Positions 25,972-35,586 are shown, counted from the stretch's first letter. The stretch: 64,000 nucleotides of DNA from Rhizobium anhuiense (GCF_003985145.1 NZ_ML133537.1:62001-126000); one strand, 5' to 3'. Program-made: numbers and translations. Notes: generated by a model not told the origin, from the letters alone.

Positions 25972-26475
25972 ATGGCCTGGAAGCTGATGCTTGCGAGTGC
26001 GGTCGCCATGGCCGCGCGCTCGGTGCCTTATGCCGTGGCGAAGCCGGCCGGGAAATCCTTCGTTGCCCATGCGAGCGGCCTGCTGCCGCTGAAGTCCACG
26101 CCGATCAACCCGGACTGGATCGTCAGCGGCAACCCGCAGGCCCGCACCGCCGAACATTCCCGCGGTCATGACGAGGCGTCGCTGACGGCGATCTGGGATT
26201 GCACGGCGGGCGAATTCCGTTGGTATTTCGGCTGGGACGAGACGGTAATGATCCTCGAGGGCGAGGTCCATATCACCGCCGAGGACGGCACCGAACGAAC
26301 CCTCAGCACCGGCGACGTCGCCTTTTTCGCCGGTGGAACCTGGGCGAGCTGGCGGGTCGACAACTACGTCCGCAAAGTCGCCTTCCTGCGCAAGCCTTTC
26401 CCAAAGCCCTTGGCGATCGCCTACCGCCTCCGCAACATGCTGCGCAATGGCGGCAACCAGGGCATCGCCGCCTGA
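25972..26475 (+). CDS. Cupin domain-containing protein
   Basis: The 167-residue protein has a single EutQ/DUF861-like cupin domain, with GWDETVMILEGEVHITAEDG and LSTGDVAFFAGGTWASWRVD. These correspond to the two cupin motifs, although the metal-binding histidines are mostly replaced by other residues. The role is unknown. It is preceded by a 117-bp spacer containing probable promoter sequence and is convergent with the lacI-type gene. Confidence 0.8.
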   Translation: MAWKLMLASAVAMAARSVPYAVAKPAGKSFVAHASGLLPLKSTPINPDWIVSGNPQARTAEHSRGHDEASLTAIWDCTAGEFRWYFGWDETVMILEGEVHITAEDGTERTLSTGDVAFFAGGTWASWRVDNYVRKVAFLRKPFPKPLAIAYRLRNMLRNGGNQGIAA

Positions 26476-26497
26476 AGATCGATTTCGATTTTCGAGG

Positions 26498-27538
26498 TTA
26501 GTGCTTATCGGGCTGGGGCGGGGCGGTCGTCTCCCCCTTGAGAATCTCGCACGCAAACAGGATCGGATTGTCGAGATCAGGCGCAGTCTGCTTGTTCAAC
26601 AGAACGGCGACCGCCGCTGCAGCCATGTCTTGAATCGGCTGCTTCACGGTCGTCAGGCGCGGCGTGGTCATGCTGGCGAGCGGGATGCCGTCGAAGCCCA
26701 TGACGGAAAGGGCTGCCGGTATCGGGATTCCCAGATCATGCGCTGCCCGCATGCAGCCGATCGCCTGCTGGTCGGAACTTGCAAAAATCGCCGTCGGCCG
26801 CTCGTTGCGCGCCCGCGCCAGAAGATAATTTCCTGCCGAACGGCCGCTCTCATAGTCGAAAGCCGCCTCGGCAATCAGCGGTGATCCCGCCATTGCCGCG
26901 CGGCCGTCCGCCTGCTCGCCAGCCTGCTCGCCAGTCCGCTCGATCGCATCGAGGTAGCCTCTGAGGCGATCATTGGCGGGGACGGAGTGGCTGGGCCCGG
27001 AAATGAAGCCGATGCGGCGATGGCCGAGCTGCAGAAGGTGCTCGACGCCAAGGCGAACGCCATTGCGGTGATCGGCGGCAATGCCGGAATATCCTGGCAT
27101 GAGACGGTCGATGACGACGATCGGCAATCCTTTCGGCAGCTTGATCGTATGGAAATCGATGCTCGGAACCAGAATGATCCCGTCGACCTTTCGGCTTGTC
27201 AGCTGCTTGATGCGATCAGCCTCTTTGGCCGCATGATCGAGCGACGTCATGACGATGATATTATAGCCGTGATTGGCCGCTGCCTGTTCCACGGATTGGA
27301 CAAGTTCCGAGAAGAACGGATTGGTCAGATCCGGAATGATGATGCCGATGAGGCGGCTGACCTTGCTGCGCATGCTTCGCGCCGACGGGTCCGGCATATA
27401 GCCGAGCTCTTTGATGATCCCGGTAACGCGCGCCCGCAATTCCTTCGTCACCGAGGGATGATCGTTCAAAACCCTGGAAACGGTCCCGGTGGAAACGCCC
27501 GCAAGCTTGGCAACGTCTCTAATTCCGACCTTTGACAT
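26498..27538 (-). CDS. LacI-family transcriptional regulator
   Basis: The 346-residue repressor has an N-terminal LacI helix-turn-helix (IRDVAKLAGVSTGTVSRVLN, residues 6-25, with hinge helix). A periplasmic-binding-protein-like ligand domain follows (LIGIIIPDLTNPFFSELVQS, then ISGPSHSVPANDRLRGY). It is divergent from the sugar ABC operon. The 330-bp spacer contains two identical TGGAAACGGTTCA sites, so it very likely represses that operon and is released by the imported sugar. The sugar cannot be named from sequence. Confidence 0.9.
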   Translation of the reverse strand: MSKVGIRDVAKLAGVSTGTVSRVLNDHPSVTKELRARVTGIIKELGYMPDPSARSMRSKVSRLIGIIIPDLTNPFFSELVQSVEQAAANHGYNIIVMTSLDHAAKEADRIKQLTSRKVDGIILVPSIDFHTIKLPKGLPIVVIDRLMPGYSGIAADHRNGVRLGVEHLLQLGHRRIGFISGPSHSVPANDRLRGYLDAIERTGEQAGEQADGRAAMAGSPLIAEAAFDYESGRSAGNYLLARARNERPTAIFASSDQQAIGCMRAAHDLGIPIPAALSVMGFDGIPLASMTTPRLTTVKQPIQDMAAAAVAVLLNKQTAPDLDNPILFACEILKGETTAPPQPDKH

Positions 27539-27689
27539 AACGGAAACAGTGGCCCTTCATCTTCGCCTTCACAACACGCCCGGGGCGTCTGATCGAGGCT
27601 TCCAGCTAATGGTCTTTGCGGCTCTCGTCAAAGGGCCGAATTTCATTGGGACGGCCCATCATCCATAGCATGAGCACCGCCACGCGCAA

Positions 27690-27702
27690 TGGAAACGGTT
27701 CA
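27690..27702 (+). promoter_or_regulatory. LacI-type operator, distal copy
   Basis: TGGAAACGGTTCA is an imperfect palindrome around a central CG, as expected for LacI-family repressors. It is identical to the site at 27805-27817. The start-to-start distance of 115 bp is close to eleven helical turns. Confidence 0.65.
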
Positions 27703-27768
27703 TCATTCACGCTTTTAGATGTTTTCGACGGGGTCATCTTTGAGGTCATCCGGCCCGAATTCGGCAGC

Positions 27769-27774
27769 TTGACA
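27769..27774 (+). promoter_or_regulatory. Candidate -35 element of the sugar ABC operon
   Basis: A perfect TTGACA lies upstream of the proximal operator. No good TATAAT-like -10 is visible at the usual spacing, so an activator or a relaxed rhizobial -10 is likely. Transcription would start close to the proximal operator. Confidence 0.4.
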
Positions 27775-27804
27775 ATTTTTTGGAGCGTGTTACCCAGATG
27801 GCGT

Positions 27805-27817
27805 TGGAAACGGTTCA
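27805..27817 (+). promoter_or_regulatory. LacI-type operator, proximal copy
   Basis: This second TGGAAACGGTTCA, within TTGGAAACGGTTCATT, overlaps the expected transcription start downstream of the TTGACA element. Repressor bound here would block initiation. Confidence 0.65.
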
Positions 27818-27871
27818 TTGCCGCGGGCAACTCAGATGGAGCTGAGCCCAGAACCGTTCGGGAGGAGAAAA

Positions 27872-28858
27872 ATGTCCCATTCTATGAAGCGTGAATCCGT
27901 CTTGATCAGTGCGCCGCGCCGTACGGCGTTGAAGGTCGGACTTGCCGGCGCCCTGGCGCTGGCGCTGTCCTGCGGCGTGTCGCCCGCCTTTGCCGCCGGC
28001 AAGCCGAAGGTCGGCCTGATCATGAAGTCCTTGTCCAATGAGTTCTTCAAGCAGATGAAGGCCGGCGCCGACAAATATGCGGCCGAGAACAAGGACAAGT
28101 TCGACTTCAAGGCCGTCGGCATGAAGGACGAGCGCGATTTCGCCTCGCAGGTCGATGCCGTCGAAAACTTCGTCACGCAGAAATACGATATCATCGTCGT
28201 GGCGCCCGCCGATTCCAAGGCGATGGCGACCCCGCTGGCAAAGGCTGTGAAGGCCGGCGTCAAGGTCATCAACATCGACGTGCCGCTCGATGCCGATGCC
28301 AAGAAGAAGGCGGGGATCGATCTCGCTTTCTTCGGCCCCGACAATCAGGAAGGGGCAAAGCTTGCTGGCGATGCACTGGCCAAGGATCTGGGGCCGGGCG
28401 CCAAGGTCGTCATCCTCGAGGGCAATCCCGAGGCCGACAATGCCAAGGAGCGCAAGGAAGGCTTCATGGATTCCGTCAAGTCGGGCAAGCTTGAGCTTCT
28501 CGACAGCAAGACGGCCCATTGGGAGACCGAGGAAGCCAATACCGTCATGACGAATTTCCTGACGAAATATAAGGATATTCAGGGCGTGATGGCGGCCAAT
28601 GACTCCATGGCCCTCGGCGTCGTCAAGGCGCTCGATGCGGCCGGCCAGGCCGGCAAGATCAAGGTTGTCGGCTTCGACAACATCCCGCCGGTTCAGCCGC
28701 TGATCAAGGACGGCAAGATGCTTGCCACCGTCGAGCAGTATGGTGCGCAGATGGCGGTCATGGGCATCGACTATGGCATGCGGGAACTGGCCGGCGAAAA
28801 ATTCACCGGCTGGGTCAAGACCGACGTCAAGCTGGTCACGGCAGCCGATCTGAAATAG
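27872..28858 (+). CDS. Sugar ABC transporter substrate-binding protein (RbsB-like)
   Basis: The 328-residue periplasmic protein has a signal peptide (LKVGLAGALALALSCGVSPA). A type I periplasmic-binding fold follows, with VGLIMKSLSNEFFKQMKAGA, DIIVVAPADSKAMATPLAKA and VMAANDSMALGVVKALDAAG. It captures a sugar and delivers it to the permease. ATG 27872 has GGGAGGAG upstream; the longer frame from 27818 overlaps the promoter. It is the first gene of the operon and the best candidate for defining the substrate, probably a pentose, hexose or polyol. Confidence 0.9.
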   Translation: MSHSMKRESVLISAPRRTALKVGLAGALALALSCGVSPAFAAGKPKVGLIMKSLSNEFFKQMKAGADKYAAENKDKFDFKAVGMKDERDFASQVDAVENFVTQKYDIIVVAPADSKAMATPLAKAVKAGVKVINIDVPLDADAKKKAGIDLAFFGPDNQEGAKLAGDALAKDLGPGAKVVILEGNPEADNAKERKEGFMDSVKSGKLELLDSKTAHWETEEANTVMTNFLTKYKDIQGVMAANDSMALGVVKALDAAGQAGKIKVVGFDNIPPVQPLIKDGKMLATVEQYGAQMAVMGIDYGMRELAGEKFTGWVKTDVKLVTAADLK

Positions 28859-28999
28859 TCGGATTGCCAGCCCCAAAAGCGAATGTGGCGCCGGCTGCGG
28901 CCGACGCCATTTCCACCAATCGATTGACGCGTTGATCGCTCCGGGTGAGGCTCGTTTCGGGCCTCTCCGATGCGCGTTGCGCCGAGTTTCGAAGAGACC

Positions 29000-30535
29000 A
29001 TGTATGAGGTCGACGTGTCAGACACAGCAGATGACGACATTCTGAGGCTGGAGGGGATCGGCAAGCGCTTCCCCGGCGTCGTGGCGCTCAAGGATGTCTC
29101 CATGCGGATCGGCCGCGGCAAGGGGCACGTTCTCCTTGGCGAGAATGGCGCCGGAAAGTCGACCCTGATCAATCTGCTCGGCGGCGTCTTCAGGCCGGAT
29201 GATGGCCATATCCTGTTTGACGGCAAGCCTTATCATCCGTCCTCGCCCCTGGAGGCGTTCAAGGCGGGCATCCGGGTCATTCACCAGGAGCTGCATCCGC
29301 TTTCCAACCTGACGGTTGCCGAAAACCTGCTCTTCGAGCATCTGCCGCGCCGCTACGGCCTGGTGAACTACAAGGAAATGAATAAGAGGGCAGCCGAACT
29401 CCTGGAAGAGGTCGGCCTCGATGTGGCCCCAACGACGCTGGCGAGCCGCCTCAGCGTCGCCCAGCTTCAGCTGGTCGAGATCGCCAAGGCGCTTTGTTAC
29501 GAAAGCAAGCTTCTCGTTCTCGATGAACCGACGGCAACCCTGACCTCCAAGGAGGTCGATCGCCTCTTTGAAATTCTGAAACGCCTGAAGCAGCGTGGCG
29601 TCACCACGCTCTATATCTCGCACCGGCTAGAGGAGATCTTCGAAGTCGGTGACGATGTGACGGTGCTGCGCGACGGCCAGCACGTGATCACCCGTCCACT
29701 GGCAGGGCTAGCTATTCCCGACATCGTCGAGCTCATGGTCGGGCGGAAGCTTTCGGATCACGGCATTTTCCGCGGCGACAGCGTGGTCTCAGGCGAGGCG
29801 CTCGGCGTCTCCGGCCTGAAGGTGACGCGCCATAGCCCGGAACTGTCATTTTCCGTGGCAAAGGGCGAGATTGTCGGTATTGCCGGTCTCGTCGGCAGCG
29901 GCCGGACGGAGGCGGTTCGCGCCATATTCGGCGCCGACGCCAAGGCGGCCGGCGAAATTCGCCTGAATGGCGAGCCGGTCGAGATCCATTCGCCGCAGGA
30001 TGCTGTTGCGGCCGGGCTCTGCCTGGCGACCGAAGATCGCAAGATGCAGGGCTTGATGCTCGATATGAGCTGCGCCGAAAATACCACCATCACCGATCTC
30101 GCCAAGATCTCCCGCAACGGCTTGATCAAGCGAAGGGCCGAGGAGGATCACGCGCAGCGCCTCGTGCGTGAGCTGCGGATCAAGACCCCGTCCATCCGTC
30201 AGGCCGTCAGGACCTTTTCCGGCGGCAATCAGCAAAAGGTCGTCATTGCCAAATGGCTGTTCCGCGGTCCCAAGGTGCTGATTTTCGATGAGCCGACCCG
30301 CGGGATCGATGTCGGCGCCAAGGCCGAGATTTATGAGCTCCTGTGGAAGTTTGCGGCCGAGCGGAAGGGTGTGCTGGTCGTGTCTTCCGATCTGCCGGAA
30401 CTGATCGGCATCTGCCATCGCATCATCGTCTTTTCCGACGGCAAGATCGCAGGGGAAATAGCCCGGGACCAATTCGACGAGAGCAGGATCCTTTCGCTCG
30501 CCTACAAGGAGTATAGCCGTGTCCGCCAACATTGA
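29000..30535 (+). CDS. Sugar ABC transporter ATP-binding protein (RbsA-like)
   Basis: The protein of about 511 residues has two fused nucleotide-binding domains, as in ribose-type importers. The first has Walker A GENGAGKST, a signature-like RLSVAQLQLVEIAKAL and Walker B LLVLDEPTATLTS. The second has the degenerate loop GLVGSGRTE, the signature FSGGNQQKVVIAKWL and Walker B VLIFDEPTRGIDVG. It energises import at the inner membrane. I prefer ATG 29000 with GAAGAGA upstream; ATG 28970 is also in frame. The permease start overlaps its end by 17 bp. Confidence 0.92.
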   Translation: MYEVDVSDTADDDILRLEGIGKRFPGVVALKDVSMRIGRGKGHVLLGENGAGKSTLINLLGGVFRPDDGHILFDGKPYHPSSPLEAFKAGIRVIHQELHPLSNLTVAENLLFEHLPRRYGLVNYKEMNKRAAELLEEVGLDVAPTTLASRLSVAQLQLVEIAKALCYESKLLVLDEPTATLTSKEVDRLFEILKRLKQRGVTTLYISHRLEEIFEVGDDVTVLRDGQHVITRPLAGLAIPDIVELMVGRKLSDHGIFRGDSVVSGEALGVSGLKVTRHSPELSFSVAKGEIVGIAGLVGSGRTEAVRAIFGADAKAAGEIRLNGEPVEIHSPQDAVAAGLCLATEDRKMQGLMLDMSCAENTTITDLAKISRNGLIKRRAEEDHAQRLVRELRIKTPSIRQAVRTFSGGNQQKVVIAKWLFRGPKVLIFDEPTRGIDVGAKAEIYELLWKFAAERKGVLVVSSDLPELIGICHRIIVFSDGKIAGEIARDQFDESRILSLAYKEYSRVRQH

Positions 30536-31553
30536 AGAACAGACCGAGGCGAAAACTGGGGCGAAAGAGGTGAGCGTCTGGGACAAGCTGATCCGGATCT
30601 CGATGAAGGAAGCGGGCGTCGCCATCGCCCTCATCCTGATCCTGGCGTTTTTCTCGGCGACGGCGCCCTATTTCGCGACGCCGGAGAATTTTCTGAAGAT
30701 CTTCGTGCAGATCGCCATCAACACCGTGCTGGCCGCGGGCATGACCTTCGTCATCCTCGTCGGCGGCATCGATCTCTCCGTCGGCTCGCTGCTTGCCCTT
30801 TGCACGGTCATCGGTGCGACGATCATGATCAATCCGGCGTTTTCGCCATGGCAGGCGATCGTTCTCGCCTGTCTGGCGTCGATGGGCACCGGCGCCATCC
30901 TTGGCGCGGTCAATGGCTGGATCTGCGAGAAGTGGAAGCTTCCGTCCTTCATTGTCACCCTCGGCATGCTGAACGTCGCCAGCGGCCTGGCCCGCGTGGT
31001 CAGCGACAACTCCACGATAACAGGCCTGCCGCAGCCTTTCGTCGATTTCGGCAACCTGATCTTCTGGGGCATCTTTCCGTCGATCTTCCTGATTGCGATC
31101 GTCGTCGTCCTGATCGGCTGGTTCGTGCTGCGCTACACCGTCTTCGGGCGCTTCGTCTTTGCCATCGGCACCAATGAAGAGGCTGTGCGGCTGTCGGGGC
31201 ATCAGCCGAAAAGATACAAGATCGCGGTCTTCACAATCTCCGGGCTGACCGCCGGCATTGCCGCCATGGTCTATCTGCTCCGCCTCAATGTCGGCAGCCC
31301 GGTTGCCGGCATCGGCTATGAGTTGAATGCCATCGCCGCCGTCATCATCGGCGGCACCAGCCTCTCCGGCGGCAAAGGCTCGATCATCGGCACGCTGGTC
31401 GGCGCCTGCATTCTGCAGGTGCTGTCGACGGGATTGCAGCTGCTCGGCGCCGACGACAATATCAAGCCGATCGTCATCGGCGCCGTCATCGTGCTCGCCG
31501 TTATTCTCGACAGCTATCGCGGCCGGCTGATGCGGATCCTTGAGACGCGATGA
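30519..31553 (+). CDS. Sugar ABC transporter permease (RbsC-like)
   Basis: The 344-residue inner-membrane protein has about ten hydrophobic segments. It carries the BPD_transp_2 family marks FVILVGGIDLSVGSLLALCT and AVIIGGTSLSGGKGSIIGTL. The start is GTG 30519, preceded by AAGGAG and overlapping the ATPase gene by 17 bp. It forms the channel of the importer with two copies likely per complex. It is the last gene of the operon; no kinase or dehydrogenase for the sugar is linked here. Confidence 0.92.
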   Translation: MSANIEEQTEAKTGAKEVSVWDKLIRISMKEAGVAIALILILAFFSATAPYFATPENFLKIFVQIAINTVLAAGMTFVILVGGIDLSVGSLLALCTVIGATIMINPAFSPWQAIVLACLASMGTGAILGAVNGWICEKWKLPSFIVTLGMLNVASGLARVVSDNSTITGLPQPFVDFGNLIFWGIFPSIFLIAIVVVLIGWFVLRYTVFGRFVFAIGTNEEAVRLSGHQPKRYKIAVFTISGLTAGIAAMVYLLRLNVGSPVAGIGYELNAIAAVIIGGTSLSGGKGSIIGTLVGACILQVLSTGLQLLGADDNIKPIVIGAVIVLAVILDSYRGRLMRILETR

Positions 31554-31639
31554 TCAGGGTGCCCCGGAAGGCCTTGATTGGCCGTTGCGTTTGAAATCTG
31601 GCCGACCTACATCTGTCCGGCAGTCAGGAAGGGACGGAA

Positions 31640-32587
31640 ATGGCCAAGATCACCAATGTAGCGGTCCAGATGGATCATGTCGCCGGCATCAATATCGCAG
31701 GTGATTCCACCTTCGCCATGAGCCTGGAAGCCCAGGCGCGCGGCTACCGGCTCTTCCATTATACGCCCGACCGCCTGAGCTTCCGCGACGGCAAGCTCTT
31801 TGCCAGCGTCGAGCCGATGCTGCTGCGCGACGTCAAGGGCGATCACGTCGAGCTTGGTGCGCCGGAGCGCGTCGATCTCGCCACCATGGATGTCGTCCTG
31901 CTGCGCCAGGACCCGCCCTTCGACATGGCCTATATCACCTCGACGCATCTGCTCGAGCGCATTCACCCGAAGACGCTGGTCGTCAACGATCCGGCCTGGG
32001 TGCGCAATTCGCCGGAGAAGATCTTCGTCACCGAATTTTCCGACATGATGCCGAAGACGCTGATCACCAAGGACCCGGCCGAGATCCGCCGTTTCCGCGA
32101 CGAGATGGGCGATATCATCCTGAAGCCGCTCTACGGCAATGGCGGCGCCGGCGTCTTTCATTCAACCCGCGACGACCGCAACCTCTCCTCGCTGCTGGAG
32201 ATGTTCGGCCAGCTGTTCCGCGAACCCTTCATCGCCCAGCAATATCTGCCCGATGTGCGCAAGGGCGACAAACGCATCATCCTGGTCGACGGTGAATTTG
32301 CCGGCGCCATCAACCGCGTCCCGGCCGAGCACGACAGCCGCTCCAATATGCATGTCGGCGGCCGCGCCGAGGCGACCGAACTGACGTCGCGCGAGCAGGA
32401 AATCTGCGCCCGCATCGGCCCGGCGCTGAGAGAACGCGGCTTCCTGCTCGTCGGCATCGACGTGATCGGCGATTACATGACCGAGATCAACGTCACCTCG
32501 CCCACGGGCATCCGCGAGGTCAAGAAGTTCGGCGGCGCCGATATATCAAGCCTGCTCTGGGATGCGATCGAACGCAAACGCGGCTGA
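31640..32587 (+). CDS. gshB: Glutathione synthase
   Basis: The 315-residue ATP-grasp ligase joins gamma-glutamylcysteine and glycine to make glutathione. Visible marks are VLLRQDPPFDMAYITSTHLL, the ATP-grasp lysine region ILKPLYGNGGAGVFH, EPFIAQQYLPDVRKGDKRII and the C-terminal metal site GIDVIGDYMTEINVTSPTG. Length is normal. It stands 86 bp after the sugar permease gene and 172 bp before the comM-like gene. Confidence 0.96.
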   Translation: MAKITNVAVQMDHVAGINIAGDSTFAMSLEAQARGYRLFHYTPDRLSFRDGKLFASVEPMLLRDVKGDHVELGAPERVDLATMDVVLLRQDPPFDMAYITSTHLLERIHPKTLVVNDPAWVRNSPEKIFVTEFSDMMPKTLITKDPAEIRRFRDEMGDIILKPLYGNGGAGVFHSTRDDRNLSSLLEMFGQLFREPFIAQQYLPDVRKGDKRIILVDGEFAGAINRVPAEHDSRSNMHVGGRAEATELTSREQEICARIGPALRERGFLLVGIDVIGDYMTEINVTSPTGIREVKKFGGADISSLLWDAIERKRG

Positions 32588-32759
32588 CCGGCAAATCATG
32601 CCCGTTTTGATCCCGCGGCCGGGTACAACCCGGTCGCCGCGGATATCCAGATACGTTCCTTGATTGTTCTTGTTTTATTCCCGATTCCATGCCAGATTGC
32701 AACCGCTGGCTTTCAAGGGCCGGGGGCGGTATAAGAGTTTGCGGCAAGGGGATGGGTTT

Positions 32760-34292
32760 ATGGTCGCGCGTGTCAGCACGGTGGCATTCCAGGGCATCGA
32801 AGGCGTGCCGGTCGAGGTTCAGGTCATGGTCGCGCCCGGCAAGGTCGGCATGCAGATCGTCGGCCTGCCCGACAAGGCGGTTGCCGAAAGCCGCGAGCGG
32901 GTGCAGGCCGCCCTCCATGCCTCCGGCCTGGCGCTGCCGGCCAAGCGGGTAACCGTCAATCTGGCGCCCGCCGATTTGCCGAAGGAAGGCTCGCATTTCG
33001 ATCTGCCGATCGCCCTTGCGCTGATGGCCGCCCTCGGCGCTATTCCCGCCGATGCGCTGTCGGATTTTGTCGTTGTCGGCGAGCTCAACCTCGATGGCAC
33101 GATCGCCGCCATCGCAGGTGCGCTGCCGGCCGCGATCGGCGCCAATGCGCTCGGCAAGGGGCTGATCTGCCCGGCCGAAAGCGGCGCCGAAGCTGCCTGG
33201 GCGGGCGCCGATGTCGATATCCTCGCGCCCCGGAGCCTGATCGCTCTTGCCAATCATTTCCGCGGCACGCAGGTCCTCTCCAGGCCGGAGGCATCGATCC
33301 GCGCCAATGCCGCCAACCTGCCGGACCTTGCCGAGATCAAGGGCCAGGAAAGCGCCAAGCGGGCGCTGGAGGTCGCAGCCGCCGGCGGCCATAATCTCCT
33401 GATGGTCGGGCCTCCAGGCTCCGGCAAGTCGATGCTGGCGGCCAGGCTGCCGTCGATCCTGCCGCCGCTTTCGGCCGCCGAACTGCTGGAGGTGTCGATG
33501 GTCCACTCGATCGCCGGCCAGCTCTCCGGCGGCAAGCTTTCCGACCGCCGGCCCTTCCGCACCCCGCATCATTCCGCCACCATGGCCGCCCTCGTCGGCG
33601 GCGGCCTGCGCGCCCGTCCGGGCGAAGCCTCGCTTGCCCATCACGGCGTGCTGTTTCTCGACGAATTGCCAGAGTTCACGCCGCAGGCGCTCGATGCGCT
33701 GCGCCAGCCGCTCGAAGGCGGCGAGTGCGTCATCGCGCGTGCCAATCACCGCGTTTCCTATCCGGCGAAATTCCAGCTGATCGCGGCAATGAACCCCTGC
33801 CGCTGCGGCATGGCCGGCGAGCCCGGTCATAGCTGCGCCCGCGGCCCGCGCTGCATGAGCGACTACCAGGCCCGCATCTCCGGCCCGCTGATGGACCGCA
33901 TCGATATCCGCATCGACGTGCCGGCCGTCTCCGCCGCCGATCTCATCCGGCCGATGGCGGCCGAAAGCAGCGCCGACGTCGCCCGCCGCGTCGCCCGCGC
34001 CCGCGAGATCCAGCAGGAGCGCTTCGAAAGCGCCGGCGCAAAAGGCATCGGTACCAATGCCCGCTGCTCCACCGCCATGATCGAGAAACTGGCCGAGCCC
34101 GATGCTGGCGGCCTGCAGCTGCTGCGCGACGCCGCCGAAAAGATGAAATTCTCCGCCCGCGGCTACCACCGCGTCCTCAAGGTCGCCCGCACCCTGGCCG
34201 ATCTCGACGGCAAACCGACGGTCGGCCGCATCCATCTCGCCGAAGCGATCTCCTACAGGATCGCCGGGGAGAGGCTGACGGCGGCGGCGTAG
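32760..34292 (+). CDS. comM: YifB/ComM family Mg-chelatase-like AAA+ ATPase
   Basis: The 510-residue protein has an N-terminal Lon-like (ChlI) domain with GLPDKAVAESRERVQAAL. The AAA+ core has Walker A GPPGSGKSMLAARLPSILPP, Walker B VLFLDELPEF and a sensor segment. A C-terminal Mg_chelatase_C domain reads LLRDAAEKMKFSARGYHRVL. ComM acts as a branch-migration helicase in natural transformation in other bacteria; a role in recombination is inferred here. ATG 32760 is chosen because it gives the usual N-terminus VARVSTVAFQGIE; the longer frame from 32664 adds non-homologous residues. Confidence 0.93.
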   Translation: MVARVSTVAFQGIEGVPVEVQVMVAPGKVGMQIVGLPDKAVAESRERVQAALHASGLALPAKRVTVNLAPADLPKEGSHFDLPIALALMAALGAIPADALSDFVVVGELNLDGTIAAIAGALPAAIGANALGKGLICPAESGAEAAWAGADVDILAPRSLIALANHFRGTQVLSRPEASIRANAANLPDLAEIKGQESAKRALEVAAAGGHNLLMVGPPGSGKSMLAARLPSILPPLSAAELLEVSMVHSIAGQLSGGKLSDRRPFRTPHHSATMAALVGGGLRARPGEASLAHHGVLFLDELPEFTPQALDALRQPLEGGECVIARANHRVSYPAKFQLIAAMNPCRCGMAGEPGHSCARGPRCMSDYQARISGPLMDRIDIRIDVPAVSAADLIRPMAAESSADVARRVARAREIQQERFESAGAKGIGTNARCSTAMIEKLAEPDAGGLQLLRDAAEKMKFSARGYHRVLKVARTLADLDGKPTVGRIHLAEAISYRIAGERLTAAA

Positions 34293-34402
34293 GAAAAGGG
34301 GCGCCGAAGCACTCAAATACTCTGTAAAATGAATTTCAATTCGTCATGCGCAGGATAGTAACACACGCTGTGCAACGGCCCGCTTTCGGAATGACAGAGC
34401 GA

Positions 34403-35495
34403 TCAACTGCGTAACTGGCTCATCATCCTTTGAGAGAGCTTGGCGTCTTCAAGCAAGGGCGTAAGGTCGCTGACCTGATCCAAAGAGCCGACAATCGGCA
34501 ACTGTCTGATCGACGCGTCCGCTATCGCTGAACACGTGGTCTCTACCGCATCGTCAGCGTTGATGGTCGTAAATGGCCGGTCATGGTATGGACCCACGAT
34601 TGGCTCGAAGGAGGCGATGCCGATCGCATTTTGCCTGTGCGCCAATTCCAGGTAAGCCCAAGCGAGCGCGTCCTCTCGCTGTCCATGCATTCGAATGTAA
34701 GGCCCGCTTCAGGTGGGGTGAGAGCGCCTCTGCGATCGGGAGCCTGGCAAAGCCGCTGCCGAGCCATTTCGAATAGGGGGCGTACCGGCGCTCGAGCAGG
34801 AACCCCATTCTCATCACGTCCCGCACCAGCCGCGCGGCGATGACCCGCGAACCCAGGTCGTCTCCGACTTGCCCCGCGCGACCGACAAATGCCTGCTCTT
34901 CAGAGATGCGCCGCCACTGACACGCAATCTTGTAGAGCCACACGTCTTCTGGGAAATATCCCAGGCGATCACGGGCCTGGCTCAAGCGGCTGTCGTCATC
35001 ATGAAAGACGGCGCCTGATGTGAAGGCGAGAAGCTTTTGCTCTGCGAAGCCCAGCCATTGAAGAGCGTTGAGGTTTTCCACCGACCGAACGGCGAAGTGG
35101 CCTTCCAGTAGCGCTTCGAGCGTATGAAATTCCAGTCCGTGTCCAAGCGCTCCGGCTGCCTCGACGCTATTTGACGCCGGATGTGGTCGGCTGCGCCAGC
35201 CGATAGGTTCTCCAAGATAGTCAGCCGGCGCAAATTTGGAAAATTCATCGACCAATCGCCGTGCACAATTGCCGAAATCATCTCGGCTCAGGAGGATGTG
35301 GACGCGTGGCCCCCAATTGTGGTCCTTGGAAACCTCGTCGTCAAAACCGATGAGCTCCGAACCATAGCCGATCAGTGCGGCGGAATAGCGGAGCTCTGGC
35401 GCAGCCTCGCTCAACCAGGGCCGAACGATATCAGTATAGAAACCGCGTGATAATTCGATCCCTTGCATGACTTCTCGCCGTGGTCTTGATGCCAT
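34403..35495 (-). pseudogene. DUF4037 domain protein, disrupted by a 2-bp frameshift
   Basis: The first frame (35495 to about 34676) encodes a DUF4037-type nucleotidyltransferase-like protein: ELSRGFYTDIVRPWL, YGSELIGFDDEVSKDHNWGP, WLYKIACQWRRISEEQAFVG and YAPYSKWLGSGFARLPIAEA. After NAWTAR the homologous reading continues in another frame as EDALAWAYLELAHRQNAIGI, to a stop at 34403. Restoring one GA (AGAG to AGAGAG on the minus strand, plus-strand CTCT at 34673-34676) would rejoin the two. It is either a recent inactivation or a sequencing error. The start may instead be ATG 35468. The spacer before comM shows nothing further. Confidence 0.8.
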
Positions 35496-35586
35496 TACGA
35501 TTGGAACGCAGCCGCCTCAGAGGGCCAACCGAAAATGATCGGTGTGGTCATCTTCGACACCTCGGTCAAGGAGATTGCCGAGGCCA

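Noticed and set aside
27606..27830. 74-codon minus-strand frame between the LacI gene and the sugar ABC operon
   Set aside because: It overlaps both operator sites and the -35 element; composition is not coding-like and no start signal is present.
32520..34316. 598-codon open frame on the minus strand
   Set aside because: Antisense to comM; AAA+ motifs are clearly on the plus strand.
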